Source: Armatimonadota bacterium
GTDB lineage: Bacteria > Armatimonadota > Chthonomonadetes > Chthonomonadales > CAJBBX01
Direction: 5' to 3'
NCBI GenBank assembly: GCA_026392115.1
Contig: JAPLCQ010000086.1
Span: 57,272-121,271, forward strand
DNA: 64,000 nt
The notes under the pieces are model-generated. The model worked only from the letters and a program-made list of their open reading frames with translations, made no database searches and was not told where the DNA came from. How positions within the stretch are numbered: position 1 is the stretch's first letter; each line of letters opens with the position of its first letter. The translations under genes were made by a program, and so were the position numbers. Positions 43,280-51,945 of the stretch are shown here, piece by piece.

Positions 43280-44231
43280 CCTCCGCATCGTCGTCGCCGA
43301 GTCGGACGGGTTCAGCCCCGCCGCCGCCGAGAGGCTTCGCGGCCTGGGCGATGTCGCCTTCGCCGACGCCGACCGGGCGGGGTTGGCGGCCCTCGTGCGC
43401 GACGCCGACGTGCTCTGGGTGCGCCTGCGGCACCGGATCGACGCGGACCTGCTGGCCGCCGCTCCGAGGCTGCGGGCCATCGTCTCGCCGACGACGGGCC
43501 TCAACCATATCGACCTCGACGAGGCGGCGCGGCGCGGCGTGGCCGTGCTCTCGCTGCGCGGCGAGACGGAGTTTCTGCGCACGGTCCGGGCCACCGCCGA
43601 ACACACGGTGGGTCTGCTTCTGGCGCTGGTCCGCCGCATCCCCGGCGCCGCGCGGCATGTGTCGGCCGGCGGCTGGAACCGTGACGCGTTTCGCGGCGGC
43701 GAGCTCTACGGCAAGACGGCCGCTGTGGTCGGGTACGGGCGGCTCGGTCGCATCGTGGCCGGCTACCTGGCGGCGTTCGGCATGCGCGTAGCGGCGGTCG
43801 ATCCGAACGTCGAGGCCGCCGACGTCGATCCGGGAACGCGACTCTGCGCGCTCGGCGAGGCGCTGGCCGAGGCCGATGTGGTGACCCTGCACGTGAACCT
43901 GGACGCAACGACGACGGGCCTGTTCGGCGCGGAGCGGTTCGCGGCCATGAGGGCGGGAGCCCTGCTGGTGAACACGGCCCGCGGCGAGCTGCTGGACGAG
44001 GCGGCTCTCCTGTCGGCCCTGGAACAGGGCCGGTTGGCCGGCGCCGCGCTGGACGTGCTGGCCGACGAGCGAAGCGACGGGATGGGCGGGCGCCCGCTGG
44101 TCGAGTACGCCCGCACGCATGACAACCTGATCATCACGCCGCACATCGGCGGGGCCACGCGAGAATCGATGGCAAAGACGGAGGCCTTTATGGCCGGGCG
44201 GCTGGCGGAGTTCCTGCATGGGTCTGGTTAG
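43266..44231 (+). CDS. D-isomer-specific 2-hydroxyacid dehydrogenase
   Basis: The 321-aa NAD(P)-dependent enzyme has the dinucleotide loop VGYGRLGRIVAGYL, catalytic Arg in VNTARGELLDE, Glu region in LDVLADE and catalytic His in TPHIGGAT. Family members interconvert 2-keto and 2-hydroxy acids. It lies inside the neu gene set, overlapping neuA by 14 nt, so it may supply a hydroxyacid substituent or act on a sugar-acid intermediate. This role is inferred from position only; a metabolic serA-like function is possible but the protein lacks the extra SerA regulatory domains. Confidence 0.85.
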   Translation: MASPDLRIVVAESDGFSPAAAERLRGLGDVAFADADRAGLAALVRDADVLWVRLRHRIDADLLAAAPRLRAIVSPTTGLNHIDLDEAARRGVAVLSLRGETEFLRTVRATAEHTVGLLLALVRRIPGAARHVSAGGWNRDAFRGGELYGKTAAVVGYGRLGRIVAGYLAAFGMRVAAVDPNVEAADVDPGTRLCALGEALAEADVVTLHVNLDATTTGLFGAERFAAMRAGALLVNTARGELLDEAALLSALEQGRLAGAALDVLADERSDGMGGRPLVEYARTHDNLIITPHIGGATRESMAKTEAFMAGRLAEFLHGSG

Positions 44232-44928
44232 CCGCATCCGGCGGCTTCGCGGCCTGGAGCCCGAGTTCGGCTGGTGGTACGTGGCCTGCAACATGGCCCG
44301 CGTCCGCTGGCTCGCCGTCTGGGGCCGCAAGCGCGGGCGCGCCATGACGCACTGCGGTTCGGGCCTGCTCGCGGCTCCCTCGTCGCTCGTGCTGCGCGGT
44401 CGGGACTCGACCATCGAGATGGGCGCCAACGGGGTGCTGGCCGCCCATGCGGTGCTGGTGGCGCAGCGGCACAAGCCGTGGAACGATGCCGGCGCCCGCA
44501 TCATTATGGGCGACAAGGTGGAGATCAAGGAGGGCGCCCGCGTCACGGCCCGGTCGGGCCTCATCCGCATCGGCAGCGATGTTGCCGTGGGCATGCGGTG
44601 CACCGTCAACTGCGGCAGCGACGAGCTGACCATCGGCGACCACGTCCGCATCGCACAGGACGCCTACATCACCACCATGAACCATGACATCTCCCGAACC
44701 GACACCACCATCGCCTACCAGGGCGTCACGCACCAGCCTGTGACCATCGAGGACGACGTGTGGATCGCCACGCGGGTCGTCATCCTGCCGGGCGTGCGCG
44801 TGGGTAAGGGGAGCGTGCTGGGCGCCGGAGCCGTGGTTACGCACGACATCCCGCCCTATTCGGTGGCTGCGGGCGTGCCGGCGCGGGTGCTGCGATCGAG
44901 GCTGCCGGGCGAGGCGCCCGCCCCATGA
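44218..44928 (+). CDS. Hexapeptide-repeat O-acyltransferase (236 aa)
   Basis: The left-handed beta-helix region runs from IIMGDKVEIKEGARV to IEDDVWIATRVVILPGVRVGKGSVLGAGAVV, with the cap PYSVAAGVPARVLRSR. MNHDI contains the likely catalytic His. The N-terminal ~70 residues (WWYVACNMARVRW) form a short helical extension seen in LPS O-acetyltransferases. Its position after the neu genes suggests acylation of the nonulosonic acid or a neighbour sugar. Overlaps both flanking genes (ATGA at the 3' side). Confidence 0.85.
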   Translation: MGLVSRIRRLRGLEPEFGWWYVACNMARVRWLAVWGRKRGRAMTHCGSGLLAAPSSLVLRGRDSTIEMGANGVLAAHAVLVAQRHKPWNDAGARIIMGDKVEIKEGARVTARSGLIRIGSDVAVGMRCTVNCGSDELTIGDHVRIAQDAYITTMNHDISRTDTTIAYQGVTHQPVTIEDDVWIATRVVILPGVRVGKGSVLGAGAVVTHDIPPYSVAAGVPARVLRSRLPGEAPAP

Positions 44929-46334
44929 GCGTCGATGTCTGCTACGTCATCGCCCAGGGCTTCGCGGCGCGCACGGTGCTGCATACCGGCGCCGTGCCGG
45001 CCCTGCGCGACCGCGGCCATACGGTCAGCGTGCTCGTCCCGCACGGCACCAGCGGCAGCCTCGCCGACACGGCCTCGAGGCTCGGGATCACCCTCCACGA
45101 AGCCCCGCCCCTGCAGGGCCGCTACGAGTACTTCAGCGATGTCGTGAGGCGGTATCTGACCGAGGACGTGCGCGCCAACCCGGCCCTCTGGGCGCGCCAC
45201 GTTCGCATCCTCGCCGAGGGCGTCGGGCGCAAGAAGGTGCTCTCGGCGAGGCTGGGTTACGCGGCCAACCGCATCCTCCGCCCCTGGGCCGCGACCGAGC
45301 CCCTCGTGCGGCTGTTGGAGCAGATTCTACTCGTCAACCCCGCCATGGAGACCGCCCTGCGCCGTATCGATCCGCGCGTTCTGGTCTCGACCTATCCGGT
45401 GGAGCCGCTGGAGAGCTGCCTGCTGCTGGCGGCCCAGAGGCGGGGTATCTCCACCGTCGGCCAACTCCTGAGCTGGGACAACATCACCAGCAAGGGGCGC
45501 TTCCCCGTCTCGCCGGATCGGTACCTCTCATGGGGACCGATCATGACGGAGGAGATTCGGGAGTACTACCGGGTCCCGGCCGGCCGCGTGCGCGACTGTG
45601 GCGTGGCGCACTTCGACGCCCATGTGCGGTCGGTCAGCCCCGGGCGCATCGCAGCCAACCTGACGGCGCTGGGGCTGGACCCGTCCAAGCCCTACATCCT
45701 CGTCGGAATGAGCTCCCCCTTCTTCTGTCCGAACGAAATCGACATCGTCGAGTGGCTGGCCTCCGCGGTGGCCGAAGGGCGCTTCGGGCCGGATATACAA
45801 CTGGTAGTGCGGCCGCATCCCCTGAACGTGACCGGCTACCTGGCCGACCAGTCGTGGCTGCCGCGGCTCGACCGGCTGAAGGGGCCGCGTGTGGGCGTGG
45901 ACTACCCGACGCTGAAGGAGGGCAAGCTCGTCTGGAACATGGACGAGTCCGACCTGCCGCACCTGGCCAACCTGCTGGCGGGCTGCGCCGTCTCGCTCAA
46001 CTCGGGCTCCACATTCACCATCGACGCCATCATCCACGATAAGCCGGTGGTGATGACGGCTTTCGACGCCGACCAGCAGCGCCCCTGGTGGCAGTCCGCT
46101 CGACGCGTGGTGGAGTACAAGCATCTGGCCAAGCTGCTCGCACTCGGCGGCGTCCGCGCGGCGCACTCCTACGACGACCTGGCGGCCGCCGTCGCCGGAT
46201 ACCTGGCCGACCCGGCGCGGGATGCGGCGGGCCGCGCCCGGGTGCGCGAGCGCGAGTGCGGCCCCTGCGACGGCCGCGCCGCTGAGCGGCAGGCCCAGGC
46301 GCTCGCCGACGTGGTCACGGGCGCCTGGCGATGA
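44925..46334 (+). CDS. GT-B-fold glycosyltransferase/CDP-glycerol-transferase-like protein (469 aa)
   Basis: Subfamily not recognised. The N-terminal domain opens with VCYVIAQGFAARTVLHTG; the mid region LLSWDNITSKGRFPVSP followed by RYLSWGPIMTEEIREYY resembles the linker of glycerophosphotransferase-like and polysialyltransferase-like GT-B proteins. The donor domain has LVVRPHPLNVTG and SLNSGSTFTIDAIIHDKPVV, where an R-P-H-P and S-G-S/T-ID pattern also occurs in several CMP-sugar or CDP-polyol transferases. This makes it a candidate for the CMP-nonulosonic acid transferase, by motif similarity and neighbourhood only. Confidence 0.7.
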   Translation: MSVDVCYVIAQGFAARTVLHTGAVPALRDRGHTVSVLVPHGTSGSLADTASRLGITLHEAPPLQGRYEYFSDVVRRYLTEDVRANPALWARHVRILAEGVGRKKVLSARLGYAANRILRPWAATEPLVRLLEQILLVNPAMETALRRIDPRVLVSTYPVEPLESCLLLAAQRRGISTVGQLLSWDNITSKGRFPVSPDRYLSWGPIMTEEIREYYRVPAGRVRDCGVAHFDAHVRSVSPGRIAANLTALGLDPSKPYILVGMSSPFFCPNEIDIVEWLASAVAEGRFGPDIQLVVRPHPLNVTGYLADQSWLPRLDRLKGPRVGVDYPTLKEGKLVWNMDESDLPHLANLLAGCAVSLNSGSTFTIDAIIHDKPVVMTAFDADQQRPWWQSARRVVEYKHLAKLLALGGVRAAHSYDDLAAAVAGYLADPARDAAGRARVRERECGPCDGRAAERQAQALADVVTGAWR

Positions 46335-46933
46335 TCGGCCTCCGCAACGCCCTGGAGCGGCTCTGGGTTCGAGTCTACTCGCGCCTGGCGCGCCGCTCCT
46401 TCAAGCGCTGCGGGCGGCTGACGCTTCACCCTTCCGCCCGCATTGACCATCCCGAGCGTATCGTCATCGACGGCGCCAACATCGGCCGGTTGGTCTGGCT
46501 CTATGCCGTTGTGGATGACACCGCCGGACGCACCTACGACCCCGACCTCCGGATCGGCCCGGGCGCCGTCATCGGCGACTTCTGCCACATCAGCTGCGCG
46601 GAGCGGCTGCACATAGGCGCGAACGTACTGCTCACCCGCGGCGTGCTCGTGACCGACAGCCTTCATGTGTATGACGATCCGAAGTCGCCCATAGCCGCGC
46701 AGGGCATCAAGACGCGCCCGACCTCCATCGGTGAGGGCTCCTGGCTGGGCAACCACAGCGCGGTGGTGGGCTGCAGCGTCGGCCGCCACTGCGTGATCGG
46801 CGCCAATGCGGTGGTCACCCGGGACGTACCCGACTACTGCTGTGTGGCGGGAGCGCCGGCCCGCATCGTGCGCAGGCTGAACGAGCGGACGGGCGCATGG
46901 GAGCGGGTCGACGACAAGGATGGGGCACGATGA
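46331..46933 (+). CDS. Hexapeptide-repeat O-acyltransferase (200 aa)
   Basis: Third acyltransferase of the locus. Repeats are visible in LRIGPGAVIGDFCHI, RLHIGANVLLTRGVLV and SIGEGSWLGNHSAVVGCSVGRHCVIGANAVV, ending with CVAGAPARIVRRL. The first ~30 residues are basic and amphipathic (LWVRVYSRLARRSFKRCGR). Likely acetylates a sugar. ATG overlaps the previous stop (ATGA). Confidence 0.85.
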   Translation: MIGLRNALERLWVRVYSRLARRSFKRCGRLTLHPSARIDHPERIVIDGANIGRLVWLYAVVDDTAGRTYDPDLRIGPGAVIGDFCHISCAERLHIGANVLLTRGVLVTDSLHVYDDPKSPIAAQGIKTRPTSIGEGSWLGNHSAVVGCSVGRHCVIGANAVVTRDVPDYCCVAGAPARIVRRLNERTGAWERVDDKDGAR

Positions 46934-47016
46934 GCGTGACGGCAGCGGGTTCGGGCGGCGTCACGGGAACCGACATCGGGCGCCGCCTGTCCGCGATGCG
47001 TCGGCAGGAGCGTTAG
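46930..47016 (+). CDS. Possible 28-codon small ORF coupled to the acyltransferase
   Basis: An ATG overlapping the acyltransferase stop (ATGA) opens 28 codons ending at TAG 47014-47016 (starts MSVTAAGSGG, ends SAMRRQER). The ribosome site of the next gene lies inside it. It has no similarity I recognise. It may be a coupling device that delivers ribosomes to the next GTG, the remnant of a lost gene, or chance. Confidence 0.25.
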   Translation: MSVTAAGSGGVTGTDIGRRLSAMRRQER

Positions 47017-47019
47017 TCC

Positions 47020-48210
47020 GTGCTGCCTCCGCTCTGCACCGAAGGTCACGTCCTCGTCGTCACATCCGAGTTCCCGCCACGCGGCGGCGGCAGCAGCGTG
47101 ACGATGTGCAACCTGCTCTCGTGCTTTGATCCCGCCTCATTCACCGTGGCGGGCGTCGCCTCGCGTGAGCGCCGTCCGTTGGAAGGTCCGGCAGGAGTTC
47201 GGCCGGTGCCGATCGCGGTATCGCCCGGCGCGGGCGGGCGTCTGGCCCATGTGGCCATGGAGGCGCAGGTGCCGGTGGCCGCGCTTCGGGCCGCCAGCCT
47301 GGCGCGGAGCAAGGGAGCCTGCGCCGTCGTGGGCGTCTACCCCTACGTGCAGATCATCGATATCGCCTACAGGGCGGCGCGCCTGGCGCGGCTGCCGTTC
47401 GTGCCCTACCTGCACGACACCATCGCCGAAGGGATGTCGGGGCGGTTGGGGGCCCGGAAGGCCGTGCGACTCCACGAGCGCGTCCTCGGCTCCGCGGACC
47501 ACGTCCTGGTCATCAGCGACGGGATGCGCGACCTCTACCGGCGGAAGTACGGCGTGGATTGCACGGTCGTGCGGCATACGTACCCGGAGCCCATGCCGGC
47601 GGACGGGCCCGAAGGCCCCGGAAACGGTGCGGCGTTCTGGGGCGGGCTCGTCTACACTATTAACCAGTGTTCGTTCGCCCGTGTCGCCGAGGCCGTCCGA
47701 ACCGCTGGCGTGCGTCTGACGCTCGCCACAGAGAATGGCCGTGAGGATCTGGAGCGCAAGGGCGTCATGTTCGACAACGCGGGCATCGCCCCGATGTTCA
47801 CTCGAGCCGAGTACCTGAAGTGCTTGGGTGATCATAGCTTGCTCGTCCTCGCGTTGGATTGGCCTGATGAGTCGCCCGTGCATGAGGAGGAGCTGGCTAC
47901 GATCTTCCCGACCAAGACCCCGGAGTACCTCGCCGCCGGCAGGCCCATCGTGGTCCATTGTCCGGAGCGCTACTTCCTTGCGGAGTTCTTCCGTGAGCAC
48001 GGGTGCGGAGTGCTGGTAACCGACCGCTCGAAGGGCCGCCTGCTCGACGCGTGCCGCCAAGCCCTGGCGGGCGGCGGCTCTGTACGAGCGGCGCAAGCGG
48101 CCGCGCTCAAGGCGGCGCGTCTCTTCGATGCGTCTGCCGTTGCCGATTGCCTGCGGGACCGGATGGACAGAGTCGTTGGGGCAACCCGCGGCGGCGGCGG
48201 AGACCTGTAG
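47020..48210 (+). CDS. Glycosyltransferase family 4-like protein
   Basis: A 396-aa GT-B protein beginning at GTG 47020, with AGGAG 8 nt upstream. The N-terminus LVVTSEFPPRGGGSSVTM is the standard GT4 acceptor-domain loop, and LPFVPYLHDTIAEGM plus VLVISDGMRDLYRRKYG follow. The donor domain contains ELATIFPTKTPEYLAAGRPIVVHCPE, matching the variant in which EX7E is replaced by a K-x-PEYLAAGRP block. Donor unknown. Confidence 0.82.
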   Translation: MLPPLCTEGHVLVVTSEFPPRGGGSSVTMCNLLSCFDPASFTVAGVASRERRPLEGPAGVRPVPIAVSPGAGGRLAHVAMEAQVPVAALRAASLARSKGACAVVGVYPYVQIIDIAYRAARLARLPFVPYLHDTIAEGMSGRLGARKAVRLHERVLGSADHVLVISDGMRDLYRRKYGVDCTVVRHTYPEPMPADGPEGPGNGAAFWGGLVYTINQCSFARVAEAVRTAGVRLTLATENGREDLERKGVMFDNAGIAPMFTRAEYLKCLGDHSLLVLALDWPDESPVHEEELATIFPTKTPEYLAAGRPIVVHCPERYFLAEFFREHGCGVLVTDRSKGRLLDACRQALAGGGSVRAAQAAALKAARLFDASAVADCLRDRMDRVVGATRGGGGDL

Positions 48211-48214
48211 AAGC

Positions 48215-49492
48215 ATGCTGCGCAGACGCCAACTACTCCCGCAACAAGCGGTTCGTATCATCACCGAGAGCGGTGCGTGGCGCCGCGCCCGCATCGCCAA
48301 AGAGTACGACCGCACGGCGCAGTTCGGCATCTGGGTCTTTCTCCTCTTCGTCATGTCGCTGCCCTTTGAGTCCGTGGCGTACAAGTCCAAGGGCGAGGGT
48401 CTCGCGAGCATCTCCAGCGTTGTGGGCTATGTGCTCCTGGCCGTGGCGCTGCTTCGGCCCCACGTCTTCTTCCGCAAGCCGGTCACCGGCGTGATCTGCT
48501 TCGTGCTGTGGCTGTTCATGAGCTGGGGCTACTGCTTCGCCATGCAGCCGGACTTCCTGCCCAAGATCTTCACGGTGCTCTACCGAAGGACGCAGATGGT
48601 CATCCTGCTGTGGATGGCCGCCAGCCTCCTGCGGGACCATGCCCTGGCCCGGCGCGCCCTGATCTGCCTGGCGGTCGCATGCTGCCTGCTCTTTGTCTTC
48701 GTCCACACCGTGGGCGGCGGTGACCCCGGCAACGCATCGCTAACCGATCAGCGTCTGGTCGTGTTCAATGAGGACCCCAACTTCCTGGCTTGCCTCCTGG
48801 CAGTCGGCGTCATTGCGTTTGTCGCGCAGCCGATCCTGGGCATGAAGCGACGCATACTCGGCTACTCCGCCTGGCTGATAGGCCTCATCAGCGTGGCGTC
48901 GCTGGTTATCCAGACCGCTTCCCGCAGCGCCATCCTCGGGCTTGGGGTGGCGCTGCCCATGCTGGCGCTTCAGCCCGGTCGACCCATGGCGCGGATCGGG
49001 CGCCTGGTCATGGTTGTGGCCGCCTGCGGCGCCTTCGTCTTTGTCGTGACGACCTTGCCGGTGACGAAAGCCCGGTTCGAGTCCGCCCTGAAGGGCAAGA
49101 TGGGCAACCGGGAGAAGTTCCTGCCGGCCGCGGTCGCCATGTTCTCCCAGGAGCCGCTGCTCGGCTGGGGCATCGTCGATTCCCAGCGGGAGCTGCGCCG
49201 TCGCGAGAGCGGCCGCGTATCCCTGGCGATGCGAGCCACGCACAACATCTACCTTGCGCCCCTCCTGGAGTCCGGCCTGCTCGGCGGCGCGCCCTACTTG
49301 CTGGGCCTCGGCTTCGCCTGGGTCGCGGCCTGGCGTTCCCGATCCGGGCCGCGGGGCATCATTCCGTTCATCTATATCGTGCTCCTGTGCGGCACCGGTA
49401 TGGGCTTCAACAACGATGCCGGCAAAGGGTTCTGGCTGTGCCTCGGCTACATATTCGCCAGTGATCCGCAGGGCTGGCTCCCGAAGCGATGA
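48215..49492 (+). CDS. O-antigen ligase/polymerase-like membrane protein (first Wzy/WaaL-type)
   Basis: From the ATG at 48215, 4 nt after the previous stop, the protein has 425 aa and about 11-12 hydrophobic helices. The large periplasmic loop region includes VVFNEDPNFLACLLA near the middle and the Wzy_C-type segment QTASRSAILGLGVAL. The ATHNIYLAPLLESGLLGGAPYLLG block near the C-terminus is typical of the O-antigen ligase superfamily, whose His is catalytic. It either polymerises repeat units or ligates a glycan to its acceptor; sequence alone does not decide. The start could be upstream within the previous gene. Confidence 0.85.
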   Translation: MLRRRQLLPQQAVRIITESGAWRRARIAKEYDRTAQFGIWVFLLFVMSLPFESVAYKSKGEGLASISSVVGYVLLAVALLRPHVFFRKPVTGVICFVLWLFMSWGYCFAMQPDFLPKIFTVLYRRTQMVILLWMAASLLRDHALARRALICLAVACCLLFVFVHTVGGGDPGNASLTDQRLVVFNEDPNFLACLLAVGVIAFVAQPILGMKRRILGYSAWLIGLISVASLVIQTASRSAILGLGVALPMLALQPGRPMARIGRLVMVVAACGAFVFVVTTLPVTKARFESALKGKMGNREKFLPAAVAMFSQEPLLGWGIVDSQRELRRRESGRVSLAMRATHNIYLAPLLESGLLGGAPYLLGLGFAWVAAWRSRSGPRGIIPFIYIVLLCGTGMGFNNDAGKGFWLCLGYIFASDPQGWLPKR

Positions 49493-50601
49493 ACCGGCCG
49501 AGCGTGCTCCAGGACTGCAGCACCACCACGCGGGCCGGCGGGATATGGACCTACATACGTCTCCTGATGGACACCGACCTGGGTTCGCGCTATCACATGC
49601 CCGTGACGCTGCACCCCGCCGGCGCCATGGGGCTGAACCCCGGTGCGTTGCGGCTCCTGGCGCGTGAGATGCGGGCTACCGGCGCCCGGGCGGCGCACCT
49701 TCACGGACTTCAGGTCGGCGGCCTCTACGCGGTCCTGGCGGCGCGCCTCGCGGGCATTCGCCGAACGGTGATGGCGGTGCACGCCTCCGAGGAAGACAAC
49801 GTTCATACCGCGGCGCGGCGGCGATCCCTCATTCGCGGCGTCGCCGAGCCCCTCACCCTCCGGTTGGTATCGGCCGCCTACTGCGTCTCGGAGTTCTCAT
49901 CCGCCAAGCCCTTCATCGGCCGCTCGTGCCGCCGCTTCCTGGGCTGTATGCGGAACGGCATCCCGATGCCGAGCGACGGGTTGGAACGCCAGGCAGCGAG
50001 AACCGCGCTCGGACTGCCCGCCGCCGCCACCGTCGCCCTCTTCTCAGCCCGGCTCGTGTTGGACAAGGGGATACTCGACCTCGCGGAGGCGTGGAGCCTG
50101 CTGCCCGATGCTCTGCGGCGCCGTTGCCTGCTGTTGGTTGCCGGCGACGGTCCGCACCGCGGCCGCTTGGAGCAGCAGGTGGCGACGCTGGGGATCGGCG
50201 ACAGCGTGCGGCTCATGGGCTGGCGCGACGATGTTGGCGCGCTGCTTGCCGCCTGCGACCTGTTTGTGTTGCCGTCGCTGCACGAGAACCAGTCGTACGC
50301 CATCCTGGAGGCCATGGCGGCCGCTCGGCCGGTTGTCTCCACCACCGCCGGCGGGACGCCCGAGTTAGTGACCGATGGCGTCACGGGCCTGCTGGCGGCG
50401 CCGGCGGACGCGCGCGCCCTCTCCGCCGCCCTTGCCGCGCTCTGCACCGACCGGAGCTGCGCCGAAGCCATGGGACTGGCCGGCCGCGACCGCGTGCGCT
50501 CAGAGTTCACCATGGACCGGCTTGCGGGCCGCTTGGCCGATGTCTACGACCTGCTGCTGTCCGGCAAGGAAGGCGCCGGGATGCTCCATGGCGCGTACTG
50601 A
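49489..50601 (+). CDS. Glycosyltransferase family 4
   Basis: A 370-aa GT4 enzyme. The donor domain has LFSARLVLDKGILDLAEAW, LLVAGDGPHRGRLE and the EX7E motif in LPSLHENQSYAILEAMAAARPVV, with a GGTPELV turn. The N-terminus TTTRAGGIWTYIRLLM is the acceptor-side glycine loop. Cytoplasmic, retaining mechanism in the family. ATG overlaps the ligase-like gene's stop (ATGA). Confidence 0.9.
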   Translation: MNRPSVLQDCSTTTRAGGIWTYIRLLMDTDLGSRYHMPVTLHPAGAMGLNPGALRLLAREMRATGARAAHLHGLQVGGLYAVLAARLAGIRRTVMAVHASEEDNVHTAARRRSLIRGVAEPLTLRLVSAAYCVSEFSSAKPFIGRSCRRFLGCMRNGIPMPSDGLERQAARTALGLPAAATVALFSARLVLDKGILDLAEAWSLLPDALRRRCLLLVAGDGPHRGRLEQQVATLGIGDSVRLMGWRDDVGALLAACDLFVLPSLHENQSYAILEAMAAARPVVSTTAGGTPELVTDGVTGLLAAPADARALSAALAALCTDRSCAEAMGLAGRDRVRSEFTMDRLAGRLADVYDLLLSGKEGAGMLHGAY

Positions 50602-51940
50602 GAAGGGCGCCGTGCGGCTGCCGCGGCCCCTGGTTGCGATCCTGGCGCTGTCGCTGCTGCTGCGCCTCGGCTTCGCGGCCGCCTCGCTGCTCGCCGCCGC
50701 CGATCCCGCCATCCTCGCTTTGCCCGACACCCGCTCCTATCTCGGGGCCACTCGCGCACTAATCGGTCAGGGCATCTTCACTGAGAGCTACTGGTTGCTC
50801 TTCCGGCCACCGCTCTATCCTGCGTTCCTGGCGCCCGGAGTGCTGCTGGGGGCGCCCGGGGTTGTGACCGCATGCCTGCAGGCGGCATTGGGGACCTGGA
50901 CGGTATGGGGCGTGTGGCGTCTGGCGCGCCTGGCCACCGGTTCCGATAGGGCCGCGCTGGCCTCGGCGCTCCTCTACGCCGTGGAGCCGCTGGCCGTGGT
51001 CTATGCGGGTTTGATGATGTCGGAGACGCTCTTCGCTGCCCTGGTCGTCCTGGCGCTCCTGCTGTACGCCCGGTTTGGAGCCGAGGGCCGCCTGGTCCAT
51101 GCGGCCTGGGCTGCAACGGCTATGGGATGCGCCGCGCTCTGCCGCCCCATTGCCGTGGCCCTGCCACTGGCGCCGGTTGTCGTTCTGTTGGCTGCCGCCG
51201 CAGTGCGTAGAAGCCAGGCGGCGCGTCTGCTGATAGCCGCAGGCATCTCCGTGGCGCTGGGGCTGGGTCTGCCCGGCCTGTGGCAGCTTCGGAACCTGCA
51301 TGTGCACGGTTGGCCGGTACTCTCCAGCGGTCATGTCCAGAACAACTACTACTACAACGCGGCCTCCGTCATAGGCGCCGAGACCGGACGCACCATGGCG
51401 CAGGTTCAGGCCGAGATGGTGCGAACGGACTTCGGGCCGGAGCATCCCGAACGCAGAGGCTGGTCCCAGGTGGAGCGCGTGCGTTTCATGGATCGTGAGG
51501 GCATGCGGATCGTCCGCCGCCGGCCGGACATCGCCGCCAGGCTCTGGCTGATCGGCATCCCGAAGGTCCTCCTGGGCCGCAACGCCACGCTCTTCGTGCA
51601 GCCCTTTGTCGGCCTGCCGCATCAGGCGTTGCGGCGCATGGCGGAGATGGGCGACGTGCCCCCTGAGATGGCTGCCGTCAACGACATGCGTGCGACCCGG
51701 CTCGCCGGAGCCGCGTTGCTTCTCGTCACGCTGCTCTACTACACCGCGGCGGCGCTCGGTCTCCGGCGGCTCAGGCCGGGCAGGTATCCGGCGTTGCTGC
51801 TGGCCGGTGTGTTCGTCTACCTCTTGGCGCTCTCCGGCGGCGCGGGCTCCGAGGGCCGGTTCCGGCATCCGCTCATGCCCATCCTCTGCGTGGTGGCCGG
51901 TGCGGCCTTCGTACTCCGACCGTCCGCCGGTACGAGCTGA
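50588..51940 (+). CDS. Integral membrane glycosyltransferase, ArnT/PMT (GT39/GT83)-like
   Basis: A 450-aa polytopic protein with about 10-12 helices and a short basic N-terminus. The first periplasmic loop has PDTRSYLGATRALIGQGIF, in the place where the catalytic Asp lies in GT-C enzymes, followed by RPPLYPAFLAPG, the R-x-P-x-YP signature. Such enzymes use polyprenyl-phosphate sugars on the periplasmic side to decorate lipids, glycans or proteins. It would add a branch after export. Overlaps the previous gene by 14 nt. Confidence 0.8.
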   Translation: MARTEKGAVRLPRPLVAILALSLLLRLGFAAASLLAAADPAILALPDTRSYLGATRALIGQGIFTESYWLLFRPPLYPAFLAPGVLLGAPGVVTACLQAALGTWTVWGVWRLARLATGSDRAALASALLYAVEPLAVVYAGLMMSETLFAALVVLALLLYARFGAEGRLVHAAWAATAMGCAALCRPIAVALPLAPVVVLLAAAAVRRSQAARLLIAAGISVALGLGLPGLWQLRNLHVHGWPVLSSGHVQNNYYYNAASVIGAETGRTMAQVQAEMVRTDFGPEHPERRGWSQVERVRFMDREGMRIVRRRPDIAARLWLIGIPKVLLGRNATLFVQPFVGLPHQALRRMAEMGDVPPEMAAVNDMRATRLAGAALLLVTLLYYTAAALGLRRLRPGRYPALLLAGVFVYLLALSGGAGSEGRFRHPLMPILCVVAGAAFVLRPSAGTS

Positions 51941-51945
51941 GCGCC

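Noticed and set aside
46920..47129. 69-codon ORF overlapping the acyltransferase end and next GT
   Set aside because: Arg-rich, no motif, and overlaps the well-supported glycosyltransferase by over 100 nt.
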